A stretch of DNA of 64,000 nt from Candidatus Zixiibacteriota bacterium (GTDB taxonomy: Bacteria > Zixibacteria > MSB-5A5 > GN15 > JAAZOE01). Both the position numbers and the translations under genes were made by a program. Position 1 is the first letter of the stretch. Every line of letters begins with the position of its first letter. This document shows, piece by piece, positions 47,401-56,121 of the stretch. Where the stretch lies: the NCBI GenBank assembly GCA_030668485.1, contig DAOUTW010000019.1, positions 1 through 64,000 of the forward strand. Direction: 5' to 3'. Under the pieces are notes generated by a model. It was given only the letters and a program-made list of their open reading frames with translations, was not told where the DNA came from and did not search any database.

Positions 47401-49615
47401 AAAGGACATCAAGGGGATCAACATCGCAATCGCCATCGACGTCTCCCTTGCACAACGCCACCAGAGGCGACCCGTCGCAAAAGAAATAAGTCATGTAAAC
47501 GGCATCACCGATATTGAAACTTCCGTCATTGTTGGCATCGCCCAATGGTGGATTACAGACCTCGCATGAATCGCCAACGCCGTCAGCATCGCTGTCTTCC
47601 TGGGCCGGGTTGTAAACATTGGGGCAATTATCATCGGGACAGCTGTTTTCCGGATGATCCGGATCGCCGAATCCGTCACCATCGCTGTCGAAACATGTCT
47701 CAGTGGCTATAACTATCTCAATGGAATCGGGAGAACCGGGATCATCCGATGAAATTATCACATACCCCGTCCAGATCTGGCCGTACTCGTCGAGAAGACC
47801 TCCCGCATTTAATGACAACGTCACACTTTGCGTGTTGCCGATGGCGTAATTCACGGTGCCGGAGCTGTCGCTGAGCTGAAGCCAATCTGTGCTGTCGGAA
47901 TAATCAAACGCTGCCGTCCAATGAAGGGTCTCGTTTCCAATATTAGTCAGGGTGAGAGTGGTATCCAATTGCTGACCGAGGTTCACATAAATGGTATCTG
48001 AAAAATCACCGGGAGAAATCTGTATCCGGGGGATCAGATCAACCGGCCGGCAGGCTGTTCGAAAATGCATAACCGGATTGGAACACCAGTACCCTTCACC
48101 AATCGGGATACCCCCGGGATCTTTGTCATTGATATAAACGATATCAAGAGTATCGGGAACTCCGTCATATACCATGCCCTGATAAGGCATGGAAGACCAG
48201 TGATCGCTTTCGCACAGGCAACTATCGCCATTGGGGGTACGGGAATTGGTTATATTACATGCGGTATCCCAGGATAATCCGTAATCATTGGAGGCAGCCA
48301 GGTACAATTCACCGTTGGCGTACCCCTCCTGCGAACAATCGGCCATAGCAGCGGCGTCCTCGCCACCGAATTTGGTATAGAGCGCATAAAGCTTATTGTC
48401 GCATTCGGACAATGACGGTTTGGCCAGATATAAATTCCAACTACCCGTTTGGCACGGCGGATCCATATCGTACCGGGCTTCATCGATAATGCTTTTCCGC
48501 CCATTGTCTGAGGACCAGTGAAACATGCTGCTTTTGTAATTCTCATAGCTGTCCGGCGCATTCAGTATTCGAGCCGACCAGATAATATGCAAAACACCAT
48601 CGGATGTAAACAGCGCTGAAAAATCTGAAAATGCCCGCCACAGGGAATCGAGCGTGTAATTGGTGATATCCGTTTTCGAGCCCCAGGTCAGCCCCTGGTC
48701 TTCCGACAGCAGATAATACAGATCAAGATCATGCGAACTACCCTCACCGGGAGACAATCCGGAACGATCATCGGCAAAGACGATAACGACCGAATCAGTG
48801 TTTTGCCGGGCGATCATGGTATATAACACATTAGTGGTAGAATCTATGACCGTTCCGTTATCCCAACTCCCTTCATATCCATTACCAACTTTTCGAAACA
48901 GTATAAGGGCCTCGCTGCTGATACCATCCCTGGTCAGCAGATAAGTGACACTGTCTGTCCCGTAATGCTGCTCCACTACCGGCCACCATACTTCCATAGT
49001 CGGGTAGTACCAGGTCGCCAGGGTATCGAGAGAGGCCTTCATTCCGGCAAAATTCCCGGTTGCCGGTACAGTATCGTAATATCCCATCGGATCATAGCTG
49101 TACATCTGTTCTTTCACTTCATGCAGGCCTATCACGGCGCTGCCGTCATTTATAGCAGCGCATGTGGTATAGCCGGCATAATCGAAAGGCACAATAAGGC
49201 CACCGGCGGTCTGCGTATAATTTCCCGTGGAGGGGTCATAAGCCTGGTATTTTATCGTGCGGTCGCCAGGGATAACGAAGTTATTTTGCGCCATCCAAAC
49301 CATATGCACAAAGTCATTTACCGAATGTGAGGCAATTTGGCGCCCCATGGCGCCATTGTGCTGATAATCATAGGAAGTTGTGCCGATTTGGTATCCCGGA
49401 GACGAGCTCGCGATTTTCTGATTGACAAGCGATGCATTCACTTCCCGGTCGGGAAGTACCTGAGGTCGTTCATCCGGAACCGGAACGGTCGGAGCATCCG
49501 CCGGATTAAAAGTACTAGCCTTCTCTTCCTCGGCTGCACTAACGCTTCCACCTGCAACCAAAACAGAAATTATCAGGCAAAGGATAATAATATATCCCGG
49601 ATACTTGCTGCCCAT
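41429..49615 (-). CDS. Giant secreted protein with dockerin, cohesin-like, beta-helix and PKD domains
   Basis: 2728 residues from the ATG at 49615 (AAGGGG upstream; an earlier start at 49687 is unlikely). Signal peptide YIIILCLIISVLVAGGSVSA; sialidase/BNR-like part (70-560); BACON-like sandwich (560-640); internal dockerin (about 690-750); cohesin-like domain (770-920); thrombospondin-3 repeats in several blocks (DDNCP..YNPDQ.D.D.DG.GD.CD); parallel beta-helix (1020-1325, AAIDGAGVVNDTILLAAGTYIG); a second cohesin-like domain (1815-1985); three PKD domains (2135-2375, WYWDFGDGNSS); a DUF11-like segment; and a two-repeat dockerin ending SGPVPCCP. A dockerin and cohesin-like modules in one chain suggest self-assembly on the cell surface. 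No catalytic motif was confirmed. Confidence 0.85.
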   Translation of the reverse strand: MGSKYPGYIIILCLIISVLVAGGSVSAAEEEKASTFNPADAPTVPVPDERPQVLPDREVNASLVNQKIASSSPGYQIGTTSYDYQHNGAMGRQIASHSVNDFVHMVWMAQNNFVIPGDRTIKYQAYDPSTGNYTQTAGGLIVPFDYAGYTTCAAINDGSAVIGLHEVKEQMYSYDPMGYYDTVPATGNFAGMKASLDTLATWYYPTMEVWWPVVEQHYGTDSVTYLLTRDGISSEALILFRKVGNGYEGSWDNGTVIDSTTNVLYTMIARQNTDSVVIVFADDRSGLSPGEGSSHDLDLYYLLSEDQGLTWGSKTDITNYTLDSLWRAFSDFSALFTSDGVLHIIWSARILNAPDSYENYKSSMFHWSSDNGRKSIIDEARYDMDPPCQTGSWNLYLAKPSLSECDNKLYALYTKFGGEDAAAMADCSQEGYANGELYLAASNDYGLSWDTACNITNSRTPNGDSCLCESDHWSSMPYQGMVYDGVPDTLDIVYINDKDPGGIPIGEGYWCSNPVMHFRTACRPVDLIPRIQISPGDFSDTIYVNLGQQLDTTLTLTNIGNETLHWTAAFDYSDSTDWLQLSDSSGTVNYAIGNTQSVTLSLNAGGLLDEYGQIWTGYVIISSDDPGSPDSIEIVIATETCFDSDGDGFGDPDHPENSCPDDNCPNVYNPAQEDSDADGVGDSCEVCNPPLGDANNDGSFNIGDAVYMTYFFCDGSPLVALCKGDVDGDCDVDPLDVLYMVEYIFAGGPAPVEGCDDPVVVPEVAISDTLSLIPPGSTIGIGDRFAIPIYLFNDEGLNEINLDLFFDYLSGNGIIEYDSISYSGTRLSVSALSTRSVSDSNFISPDGGYLTVSLVALDCNDTLEAGSGVVGNLWFTGRMAGQAEITLIDSNTIKWPIGSAINSCDLAVCLRPTLDLGTVTVEAVCTDTDGDGYGDPGNPENTCPDDNCPLVYNPLQEDTDADGVGDSCDACPGYDDLVDDDGDGAPDSCDNCLGLFNPDQNDADDDGLGDYCDTATTWYVKADGSGDFPTIQAAIDGAGVVNDTILLAAGTYIGEGNRDLDFNGKAIVILSESGPEVTIIDCDAIPAIENRRAFYFHNGEDTTSVISGITVVNGLIDPDTLGRSAGGAILCRNQSSPLIDNCIFYSNTADSGGAIYAEGSVPLITSCEFIYNNAGYGAGVASYGNTDELLIDQCLFGNNLAVGENAGVVRSTYSVMRISSCTFVDNRMFAYSDSAVIGYEASAYSRLDIENTIIAYNDAFPLSAYVEMDSVFLSCCDLYGNSLGDWYGAYYAQQDMNGNMWIDPIFCDTALNDFHLDSLSPCVPGNPMNACGGLLGALDPGCQNCLDNDGDSICAELDNCPETYNLDQTDSDGDEVGDICDICPGFNDNFNSDGDSLPNGCDNCPYDDNPDQTDSDGDGVGDVCDVCEGFDDLADSDGDNIPDSCDNCPELVNPDQLDADADGLGDLCDPCPDDTLNDTDGDSICGDDDNCPDLYNPDQVDDDNDDIGNLCDNCPDLFNHWQEDGNEDGVGDACSPAGDSLLMHICSPITYSYPIPFVWPNPLKTSDNTTDPGWLSIIPRSQGLFDKDPNVDDSVSETGMRFTFAYPCSLVAARVLLYNTLSYLTDTTGDMRVSVYAGPDSLPSGAPLVTHVMTSEEIATFWHAPESGSDLAWVEVPLGVYGLVFEPGEHWFITVTTATADQGDTLVFIQDNGGCNFGRAVDKVNGNWIFSYDLWGLDHNLYLFADVSFDADPDGDGIAYGEDNCPLVYNPDQDDFDSDNIGDSCDNCLEISNPGQEDGDADGYGDRCDPDRVEIFLAREDPFEIRDTIRVDEAYQFCIEIANTENLGAMQLGLTITSVNGVTWQWNSQAGGYGDSQYLTVVSGSRMDPPNTVWDLTDMLVTEQDMDGVTPDTVMPGGVALSDGLSAGSLEHMVSLHFTATSTGSEEVGTLCIDSTFVPPGGDWIFVDAVGQTTYSPAISGPYCWPVMIPCPYDSDDDGFGDPGYAENICPDDNCPSIFNPDQGDADSDGEGDACDDCTDTDGDGLGDAGYAANTCPEDNCADVYNPGQEDADGDGIGDECDTCTDTDNDGFGDPGYFRNTCPEDNCPFTYNPVQDDNDSDGKGDSCDVGMVDFDASPQCGGIPMTVGFSDLSSATGTITDWYWDFGDGNSSNDQNPTHEYTEIGVYDVMLIISDGALFDTLIRPGFITTQEDITADFMGVPTHGPSPLTVVFEPLLDGVATEYFWDFGDGNTSPLANPIHIYNSQGSFDVMLIVGLDLDGCIQSDTIIKTNYVIVNDLQAEFTAEPTAGIEPLFVQFTDLSPGNPTGWYWEFGDGSVSNEQHPQHPYYTAGLFDVSLLVSNVLGEDTLMELSYIYVDTAFADLVGEIADVGAKPGFDFWFYCYWANLGTIEAESCTLKILPPAEMTFYDINEWEDFTGVYSGYTFSGDTIVISLEMMEPSDWYGGYVSVYGNLPETVPIGDTLLCTSWLTTMTVEGLTENNMVEHYLEVTGSIDPNDKLCAPEGEGEEHKILSGQRLNYMIQFENKPEATAEATYIRVVDTLDIDLDWGTFAFGAMSHPDFCECEFDPFTGIISCYCDNIMLPPNENPPEGEGYFTYSVSPKDDLAVGTEISNTAWIRFDYNVWLMAPETGPIIRIISYSYVCGDANGDGAVSVGDPVYLVNYVFKGGPAPDPLEGGDANCDGSVNVGDAVYLINYVFRSGPVPCCP

Positions 49616-49832
49616 CGCTTTACCCCTTCTTTGGAAGAAAACGAGACGAGTAGTTAATGTACTCCAATGAAGCCTCCTCGCCTGCAAGAACGCGAGTAGA
49701 AAATTGGTGTCGAATCTGGAGATGTTTTTATCAATATAAGACTTCTCTTAATATAATCGGTATCAACGATTTAGTCAATCGCTTTTCGGTGAGTCAGATA
49801 AGGGGTTGGATTTTTTTAATCGAGGGTGTCTT

Positions 49833-51953
49833 CTACAATCTTTGATTCAATTCATCCATCAGGCGGCATCCCTCCATCAGGATCGACTCGTTGGACAAAT
49901 CAGTGTTGGGATGAACCAGATCCTGGCGTGTTATCGGTTCTACTACCCAGGTACCGTCTTCCCATGTCATCCCGGCATAGATTGCCTCAGCCCCCTGAAG
50001 ATCACCCAGTCGAGCAAAGACAATATTTCCACGGTCAAGGAATATTTCGAGCCGGTCTTTCCCGCCATCGGACGGATTGATCAGTAATTTGGTTGTCCGT
50101 TGTCCGGGGCCGAGGGCTTGCAGGAGATCGATCAGATTCATGTCCGACAGGCTTCCCCGAGATCCGATCCGGCTTTCACTGCTGTCACCGGTGGTTGAGG
50201 AACCTTCCTCCCTATGGGTGTGTATCTTATTGATTTTCAGGATAACCAGATCAATATTGGACTCTTTGTCTACGATTTCTTCAACACCGCGCTCGCATAA
50301 AGAAGTCAGGCTGGGTATAACGGCATCTTCCACCATAAGAATCGTCGGGATTTTCTTGATATCGATGCCGTCGGCGACCAGGCTGTTGGTAAGGACAATT
50401 ATATCGCGGGGGCCTCCCGACAGGTGCAATACCAGCATATCGGGCTCGCTCCGCTCATAAAGATGATAAAACGAATCAAGTGATTTGGCCAGGATGGTGC
50501 GGAACCCCTCTTTCCGAAGGCGCACATCCAGCGCCATCGTCTTCGCCGGCTGATCGGAGTAAATCATGATTTGACCGATCTGGGTGAATTGAGGGGTATT
50601 GAGTGTTTCTTCCTTAATTGATGAGCAAAAGGCATCGACCACCTTTTCGAGAAGGCGGGATCCCACCTGAGTCATGAACTCGGCCTTGATCAACTCAAAA
50701 CGATCCATGGTGATGCGTCGGTTTGAGGGCAGGGCATCACAGAACAGATCGACAATCGTCAAAATGTTGCCACCCAGCAATTCAAGAGATATCCGCCCCT
50801 CGGATTTCTTCCTTAGATCGATATGCATACTGCGTAGAATTTCGATCACCGCCGGTTCATAATACATCGACTGGAACAGACTGGTAGCCAGTTTAATAAG
50901 AGTGGAAAAATCACGGGGTTCCGATGAAATGAAATAGAATTTGGCGCGGTCATAAAGATAGGCGACATTGGTAATCAGCGTTTTTTCATCGGCCGAAAGA
51001 GAAAGACGTTCACATAACTGACCCACATAATGGCTGAATTTGGGATTGTAGTTGCGGGGCAACCGTTCTTTGATGGTCAGAAGCGATGTGAATAGTTCGA
51101 GATTTTGCCGGAGTTCGCATTCGTTCTGTAATCCGGTATTGTTCAAAATCAAATCAGCGACGCTGGTGAACGACCGGCTCTTGGTCAGGGGATATTTCTC
51201 TCTAATGCGGTTGAAAATTAAGGTATGATCGCCGGGCATTGACTCCTGAATGAAGATATATTTGAACTCCATGATGGCGACCAGATCGATCACTTCTTCA
51301 ATCGAGCGAGTCACCACCACATCATAATGGCTGCTCTCAAGAATCTGCTTCATCATGGCGCCGCTGTTGGAATCATGGACGGCCAGTAGAACTGTCTTCT
51401 CGCTACGGGAAATCGCTTCATTTGGATTCGCTTCTATTTCGAATGAGGAATGTGCGTTTGCTGTTTTGCCCGCCTCTTCCTCAGGGCTCTTCGTTTCAGT
51501 GTATTCATATCCATAATGCCTGCTGATTGACAAATTCAGCGATATCTCCACCGCAACCGATAATTGAATATTGGGTATCCCGGTCAGATGGCTCAATTCC
51601 GTGATCAATCCCTCATCGGCAGGATTTTCACAGGCCACGCGAAGGAGATTCTTTTCTTTCTCATATGCAAAGGGAATAACTCGATGGGCGACTGCAACGC
51701 TATGCGGAATTAACTCAAGAGTGCTTTTCGGTATATCCAGGTTGGACAAAACGACCCCGCGACAACCGAAATGTTCCGCCAGGGCTTCAACCAGTGCCGC
51801 TTCGGTCATGAAACCGTGATGCAGTATATGAGAAGCAAGTTTGCCGCCATAAATTTTCTGATACTTGAGAGCAACTTTCAATTGCGTCTCGGAGATCTTG
51901 CCCTGCCGGGTCAATATTTCGTCGAGCCTGAGTCTTTGCGGTTTCGAATCCAT
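49833..51953 (-). CDS. MshEN / receiver / degenerate HD-GYP / PATAN signalling scaffold
   Basis: 706 residues from ATG 51953 (a TTG two codons earlier is possible). N-terminal MshEN-type domain (about 5-145): RLDEILTRQGKISETQLKVAL ... LASHILHHGFMTEAALVEAL, the fold that can bind c-di-GMP. A receiver-like domain lacking a clear phospho-Asp follows (190-270). Residues 280-450 resemble HD-GYP, but the HD and GYP motifs are lost (NVAYLYDRAKF in place of LHDIGK). Then a second receiver-like domain (465-590) and a C-terminal PATAN/DUF4388 domain (GSLSDMNLIDLLQALG ... GNIVFARLGDLQGAEAIYAGMTW). It probably integrates c-di-GMP or partner signals without enzymatic activity. Confidence 0.75.
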   Translation of the reverse strand: MDSKPQRLRLDEILTRQGKISETQLKVALKYQKIYGGKLASHILHHGFMTEAALVEALAEHFGCRGVVLSNLDIPKSTLELIPHSVAVAHRVIPFAYEKEKNLLRVACENPADEGLITELSHLTGIPNIQLSVAVEISLNLSISRHYGYEYTETKSPEEEAGKTANAHSSFEIEANPNEAISRSEKTVLLAVHDSNSGAMMKQILESSHYDVVVTRSIEEVIDLVAIMEFKYIFIQESMPGDHTLIFNRIREKYPLTKSRSFTSVADLILNNTGLQNECELRQNLELFTSLLTIKERLPRNYNPKFSHYVGQLCERLSLSADEKTLITNVAYLYDRAKFYFISSEPRDFSTLIKLATSLFQSMYYEPAVIEILRSMHIDLRKKSEGRISLELLGGNILTIVDLFCDALPSNRRITMDRFELIKAEFMTQVGSRLLEKVVDAFCSSIKEETLNTPQFTQIGQIMIYSDQPAKTMALDVRLRKEGFRTILAKSLDSFYHLYERSEPDMLVLHLSGGPRDIIVLTNSLVADGIDIKKIPTILMVEDAVIPSLTSLCERGVEEIVDKESNIDLVILKINKIHTHREEGSSTTGDSSESRIGSRGSLSDMNLIDLLQALGPGQRTTKLLINPSDGGKDRLEIFLDRGNIVFARLGDLQGAEAIYAGMTWEDGTWVVEPITRQDLVHPNTDLSNESILMEGCRLMDELNQRL

Positions 51954-52172
51954 TATCAAGCCACTTGATCATTGTATATTGCCGGCGTCAATCATTGATG
52001 TCATTTGAATTCATGAGATTCTGCGCCTTTATAGAATTATCGGCCTTAATGATATTATCTTAAAGGCACCCTGTAAAAAACCGACACGTTTAATAAGTAT
52101 AAAATCAATCGGGGCTGGCCGACCGACCATAATCGCATATGAGTCAGAGAGATAGCGGGGTATACCAACAAC

Positions 52173-53492
52173 TTATATTGTCGGCGCCTGATCTGCAAAA
52201 TCGATCCAGAACTCGGTATGCCCGGGGGCGGGCGATTCCAGATTGAACCTGAAGCCATGGTTAATCAGAATTTCACGAATCAGGGTCAGTCCGATACCCT
52301 GTCCGCTGCTTTTGGTGCTGTAAAACGGGGTAAATAAGTGCGAACGCTGCTGAAGCGTTATACCCCTTCCGGTGTCGATGATTCTCAGCTTATCAGGTTT
52401 TTTGGATGTCCGAATGGTGATACTTCCATGATTATCGATCGCCTCGATGGCGTTTTTGACGATATTAACGAAAACCTGTTCCATCTGCTGAACATCGATA
52501 TCGACTATCATCGAGGAGTGTCCCAACTCCCACACCCATTCGATTTCGCGCCTTTTGCATTCCGCGCTCATCAGAACTTCGACCGATTGCAGCAGACGAT
52601 TCAGATCGTACTCAGATTTCGCAGGCGGTGGAATCCGCACCACATCGGCGAAGTTGGCCATAAATTTATTCAGGCCGCTATTTCTTTCAATCGCTACACG
52701 AATAGCGTGCTCAAAATCCTCATGATCTTCCGGTATCAACTGGTTCCTATAATGCAATGAGGAATCGAGGATGGAATTGACCGCCCCGACCGAATTGTTG
52801 ATCTCATGCGACATCATCCGGATAACTTTTTCGTAGGCCCGTTTTTGCGAATTCAATATTTCCCGGGTCAGTTCTTCGATTAATATAAAATTGTGGTAAA
52901 AGCCGCGATCGAGAAAATGCGATTTACGACATTTGTAGGTTTGAATGCCGTTGACATTTATAATTCTGCTCTCCCCCGCTTTCATCTCCTTGATTTCTTT
53001 GCCCGGCACATTTTTCAAATGATCGAGCGAATATCCGACCGTTTCGGCCTCGCCTGCTCCGAGGATTTCCAGTGCTGTCGGATTCACCATCGTGATGTTG
53101 CCGTCAAGATCGAGAATAATTACCCCGATAGGAGTCGCTTTAATCAGGCGTTCGAGAAAGTAATGCTGTTCCTGCTGCTTGATCCGTTCATCCCGAAGCT
53201 GTTCGATCATACGATTGTAGACATTGATAAGCATATCCAGATCGTTCTGACCGGTTTTAACAAAGGTGGTGCTGAAATCTTTGTCTTTTATCGATTCGAT
53301 TCCTGCGGCCAGCATATTCAACGGCCGGAGAAAAGCCCGGTAGAGATTGACGGTCACGATCAGACTCAGGAGAATCATCACTTCGGCGGCAATAAAGATA
53401 ATTTTGCTCTGATTCAGAAGCAGCAGCGACATGGTGACTAAAATGGAATGAATCAGGAAGGCGAAGATGAAAAATTTGGTCCGGAGCTTCAT
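52173..53492 (-). CDS. Sensor histidine kinase, NtrB-like, with HAMP and PAS
   Basis: 439 residues. Two TM helices (7-27 and 30-53) with minimal periplasmic loop, a HAMP segment (53-105), PAS domain (110-200; VIILDLDGNITMVNPTALEILG), H-box MSHEINNSVGAVNSIL, N-box VFVNIVKNAIEAI, G1 DTGRGI and GQGIGLTLIREIL. The start overlaps the regulator's stop by 4 bases (ATGA), so the pair is translationally coupled. It is last in the second exporter operon; the first system instead has its kinase gene divergent. Confidence 0.93.
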   Translation of the reverse strand: MKLRTKFFIFAFLIHSILVTMSLLLLNQSKIIFIAAEVMILLSLIVTVNLYRAFLRPLNMLAAGIESIKDKDFSTTFVKTGQNDLDMLINVYNRMIEQLRDERIKQQEQHYFLERLIKATPIGVIILDLDGNITMVNPTALEILGAGEAETVGYSLDHLKNVPGKEIKEMKAGESRIINVNGIQTYKCRKSHFLDRGFYHNFILIEELTREILNSQKRAYEKVIRMMSHEINNSVGAVNSILDSSLHYRNQLIPEDHEDFEHAIRVAIERNSGLNKFMANFADVVRIPPPAKSEYDLNRLLQSVEVLMSAECKRREIEWVWELGHSSMIVDIDVQQMEQVFVNIVKNAIEAIDNHGSITIRTSKKPDKLRIIDTGRGITLQQRSHLFTPFYSTKSSGQGIGLTLIREILINHGFRFNLESPAPGHTEFWIDFADQAPTI

Positions 53493-54877
53493 ATCGATAT
53501 GCCGTATTTTTCCAATCGCCGGTAGAGTGCGGCCCGGCTGAGGCCGAGCGACCGGGCCACCTTACTGATATTGCTGCCGTGAAACTCCAGCGCTTTTTTA
53601 ATCATCGACTCTTCCATTTCCTCGATGGTTATGGTCCCGACCGCCGGAAGACCGGCCGCATCGGTCGGTTTTAGCGACGGCTGCAATTGCGTCTGGAAAT
53701 CACCGACGTCCAGAGTATCATGACCGGCGACCAGCACGGTGCGTTCGACGAGATTTTTCAATTCCCGGACATTTCCCGCCCAGGGTAAATCGGCCAGCCA
53801 GTTTACCGCCTGCGGAGTAACCGATAATTCGCTGCGCCGGTAAATCGCTTTCAGGTTTTCGACAAAATATCCGGCCAGCGTCGATATATCATCTCGGCGC
53901 TCCCGCAATGGCGGGAGTTTCAGACTTATCAGGTTTATCCGATAGTACAGATCTTCACGAAAGCGGCCGTCGGCCACCATCTCTTCCAGATTCCGGTTGG
54001 TGGCGCTGATCAGCCGAAAATCAACCGTTTTTGTCTGACTGGTTCCCAACACCTCAAAACTGCGATCCTGCAAAACCCGCAACAGCTTAACCTGACTGCT
54101 GGAATCGAGATCGCCGATTTCATCGAGGAAAATAGTTCCGCCGTCGGACAGGTCGAATCGTCCGGTGCGATCATGGGTGGCGCCGGTAAAGGCTCCTTTT
54201 TTATGCCCGAACATTTCGCTTTCGAAAAGCGAAGGAGGAATTCCTCCCAGGTTTACTTTAACAAACGGTCCGTTGCGGCGAGCGCTATTGCTATGGATCG
54301 CCTCGGCAATCAATTCCTTGCCGGTTCCGCTTTCCCCCATAATCAATACCGCGGCGTCGGTGGCGCTTACCCGGCCAGCCGTTTCGAGAATAGTCAGTAA
54401 CCCGCTATCGGCGCCGATAATATTTTCGAAATCGTAGAGCTCATCCAGGCGGCCCCGATCGCAGATGCGATCATCGGTCCTTTCGTCTCCTCGCGATAAA
54501 CTCAGGGCGGTTCTGACCGACTGTAGAAAACGATCATTATTCCATGGCTTGGTGATAAAATCGGCTGCGCCCAATTTCATTCCCTCAACCGCCAGCGGCA
54601 CCGATCCCCAGGCGGTGATTAAGATAACCGGTTTGTCGGGAAATGAGCTTTTCAGATCGGCCAGTAACCGCAATCCTTCCTCTCCGGAAGTCGCCAGCGA
54701 GAAATTCATATCCATCACGAACAGGTCCGGGGGATGAGCCTCGGCTATACGCAGAGCCTCTTCCGGTCCCTCCGCACTCATAGACCGGAAACCGGCCTGT
54801 TTCAGCAGCAGGCCGAGAGATGACCTGACCGCCTTGTCGTCATCTATAATCAGTATTGTTGAGTTTTCATCCATCAT
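53489..54877 (-). CDS. NtrC-family sigma-54-dependent response regulator
   Basis: 462 residues. Receiver (9-125) with acid pair DDDK, phospho-Asp in FVMDMNF and Lys in FITKPW; AAA+ domain with Walker A GESGTGKE, Walker B GGTIFLDEIGD and a canonical GAFTGA loop (in GHKKGAFTGATHDRTGRF); Fis-type HTH NISKVARSLGLSRAALYRRLEKYG. About half the residues match the first regulator by eye, so the two are paralogs. It is 29 bases downstream of the permease pair. It likely feeds back on the operon through the sigma-54-like site at 59.4 kb. Confidence 0.94.
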   Translation of the reverse strand: MMDENSTILIIDDDKAVRSSLGLLLKQAGFRSMSAEGPEEALRIAEAHPPDLFVMDMNFSLATSGEEGLRLLADLKSSFPDKPVILITAWGSVPLAVEGMKLGAADFITKPWNNDRFLQSVRTALSLSRGDERTDDRICDRGRLDELYDFENIIGADSGLLTILETAGRVSATDAAVLIMGESGTGKELIAEAIHSNSARRNGPFVKVNLGGIPPSLFESEMFGHKKGAFTGATHDRTGRFDLSDGGTIFLDEIGDLDSSSQVKLLRVLQDRSFEVLGTSQTKTVDFRLISATNRNLEEMVADGRFREDLYYRINLISLKLPPLRERRDDISTLAGYFVENLKAIYRRSELSVTPQAVNWLADLPWAGNVRELKNLVERTVLVAGHDTLDVGDFQTQLQPSLKPTDAAGLPAVGTITIEEMEESMIKKALEFHGSNISKVARSLGLSRAALYRRLEKYGISI

Positions 54878-54906
54878 TATTCTCTTGTGACTCGGACATT
54901 GCGGCT

Positions 54907-56121
54907 TTATTCATCATGCAACGCCTGGGCCGGATGAAGTCCCGCCGCCAGGCGGCTCGGATAAAAGGCGCATATTGAAACCAGAAGATAAATCAATATG
55001 GCGCCGCACGCCATGCCTAATATGTAAATCGTGCCGGGTACGGAATTTTCCGTCCCGGTCAGGATACTATCCAGATTCAGGATCGGAAACTGAACCGCGA
55101 CAAAGATTCCGGCGACAACAGCCAGCGTTGCCAGCACCAGGGCTTCACCGAGGATTTGTATCGACACCTGCCCGGCGTTAGCGCCTACTGCGCGCCGCAA
55201 TCCGATTTCCCGGCGACGACGGTTAATGGCATACCACAATACTCCGAAAAGCCCCAGGGCAACGTTGAATATCAGAAAGCCGGCGACGACTCCAAAGACA
55301 CCGATACCCAGCATATACTCTTTTATATGAGACGAGCGCATATCCTCCAAAGTTTCGATTCTCAGATTCCAATCCCTGGCGATGGCCGCCAGACGTTCGG
55401 TCAGGTCTTCTTCAAACTGTACATCGGTTCCCGGCCGGACCTTGAACACGGCAACATCCAGCAATCGTGAAGCAATGGAATCGGTGATACCTGCCCGCCT
55501 GAAAAAACCCTTTCTCTCCTGGTTAAATTCCCCCCGATAACGATAATGATCAATAACACCGACCACTTTATATTCGCGCTTGCCGCTTTTGTATACGGCG
55601 CCGAGGGCCGATTCATCACCGAACATCTGCTCTTTCAACATGCCATTCAGGATCACCGGCGTGATCGATGAGGCATCATCTTCTTTGCTAAACCAGCGTC
55701 CTTCGACCAGCGGAATACCCATAACTTCTGCAAAATTGTCGTCGACATCATATAAATCCGATTCGAGTTCCTGTCCCTGCCAATCCATAGTAAAGCGGGC
55801 GGTGGAAGTGGAATAAGGATGATTGAACGTTGCCCAGCCAACCGACTCGATTTCATTGCAGGCTTCCATTTCCTGCTGAAGGCGCACCAGCGTTCCGCTG
55901 ACCTTGGAATCGGCAGCCTCATCAAGCAGGCGCCCCCAGGAGGCGCGGAGAATCCAGGTATTTTCATACGAAAATCCCAGCGGCGTCATATATCTGATAG
56001 CGCTTGAAATCGCTATGGTGGCAACCGCGAAAAGTACCAGGAACGAGAAGAATATTTCGGTCAGGAGCAAAAAGTTTCTCCTTTTGCGGTGCCATATAAT
56101 TTTAAACATCTGCCGTATCAT
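54907..56121 (-). CDS. MacB/FtsX-type ABC permease subunit B
   Basis: 404 residues: one TM helix (FLLLTEIFFSFLVLFAVATIAISS), a periplasmic MacB core (70-255), and three TM helices ending in the FtsX domain (INRRRREIGLRRAVGA). This is the single-unit form. Its start overlaps the stop of the other permease by 4 bases, so the two proteins likely form a heterodimeric membrane part. The first system uses one double-length permease instead. Confidence 0.9.
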   Translation of the reverse strand: MIRQMFKIIWHRKRRNFLLLTEIFFSFLVLFAVATIAISSAIRYMTPLGFSYENTWILRASWGRLLDEAADSKVSGTLVRLQQEMEACNEIESVGWATFNHPYSTSTARFTMDWQGQELESDLYDVDDNFAEVMGIPLVEGRWFSKEDDASSITPVILNGMLKEQMFGDESALGAVYKSGKREYKVVGVIDHYRYRGEFNQERKGFFRRAGITDSIASRLLDVAVFKVRPGTDVQFEEDLTERLAAIARDWNLRIETLEDMRSSHIKEYMLGIGVFGVVAGFLIFNVALGLFGVLWYAINRRRREIGLRRAVGANAGQVSIQILGEALVLATLAVVAGIFVAVQFPILNLDSILTGTENSVPGTIYILGMACGAILIYLLVSICAFYPSRLAAGLHPAQALHDE

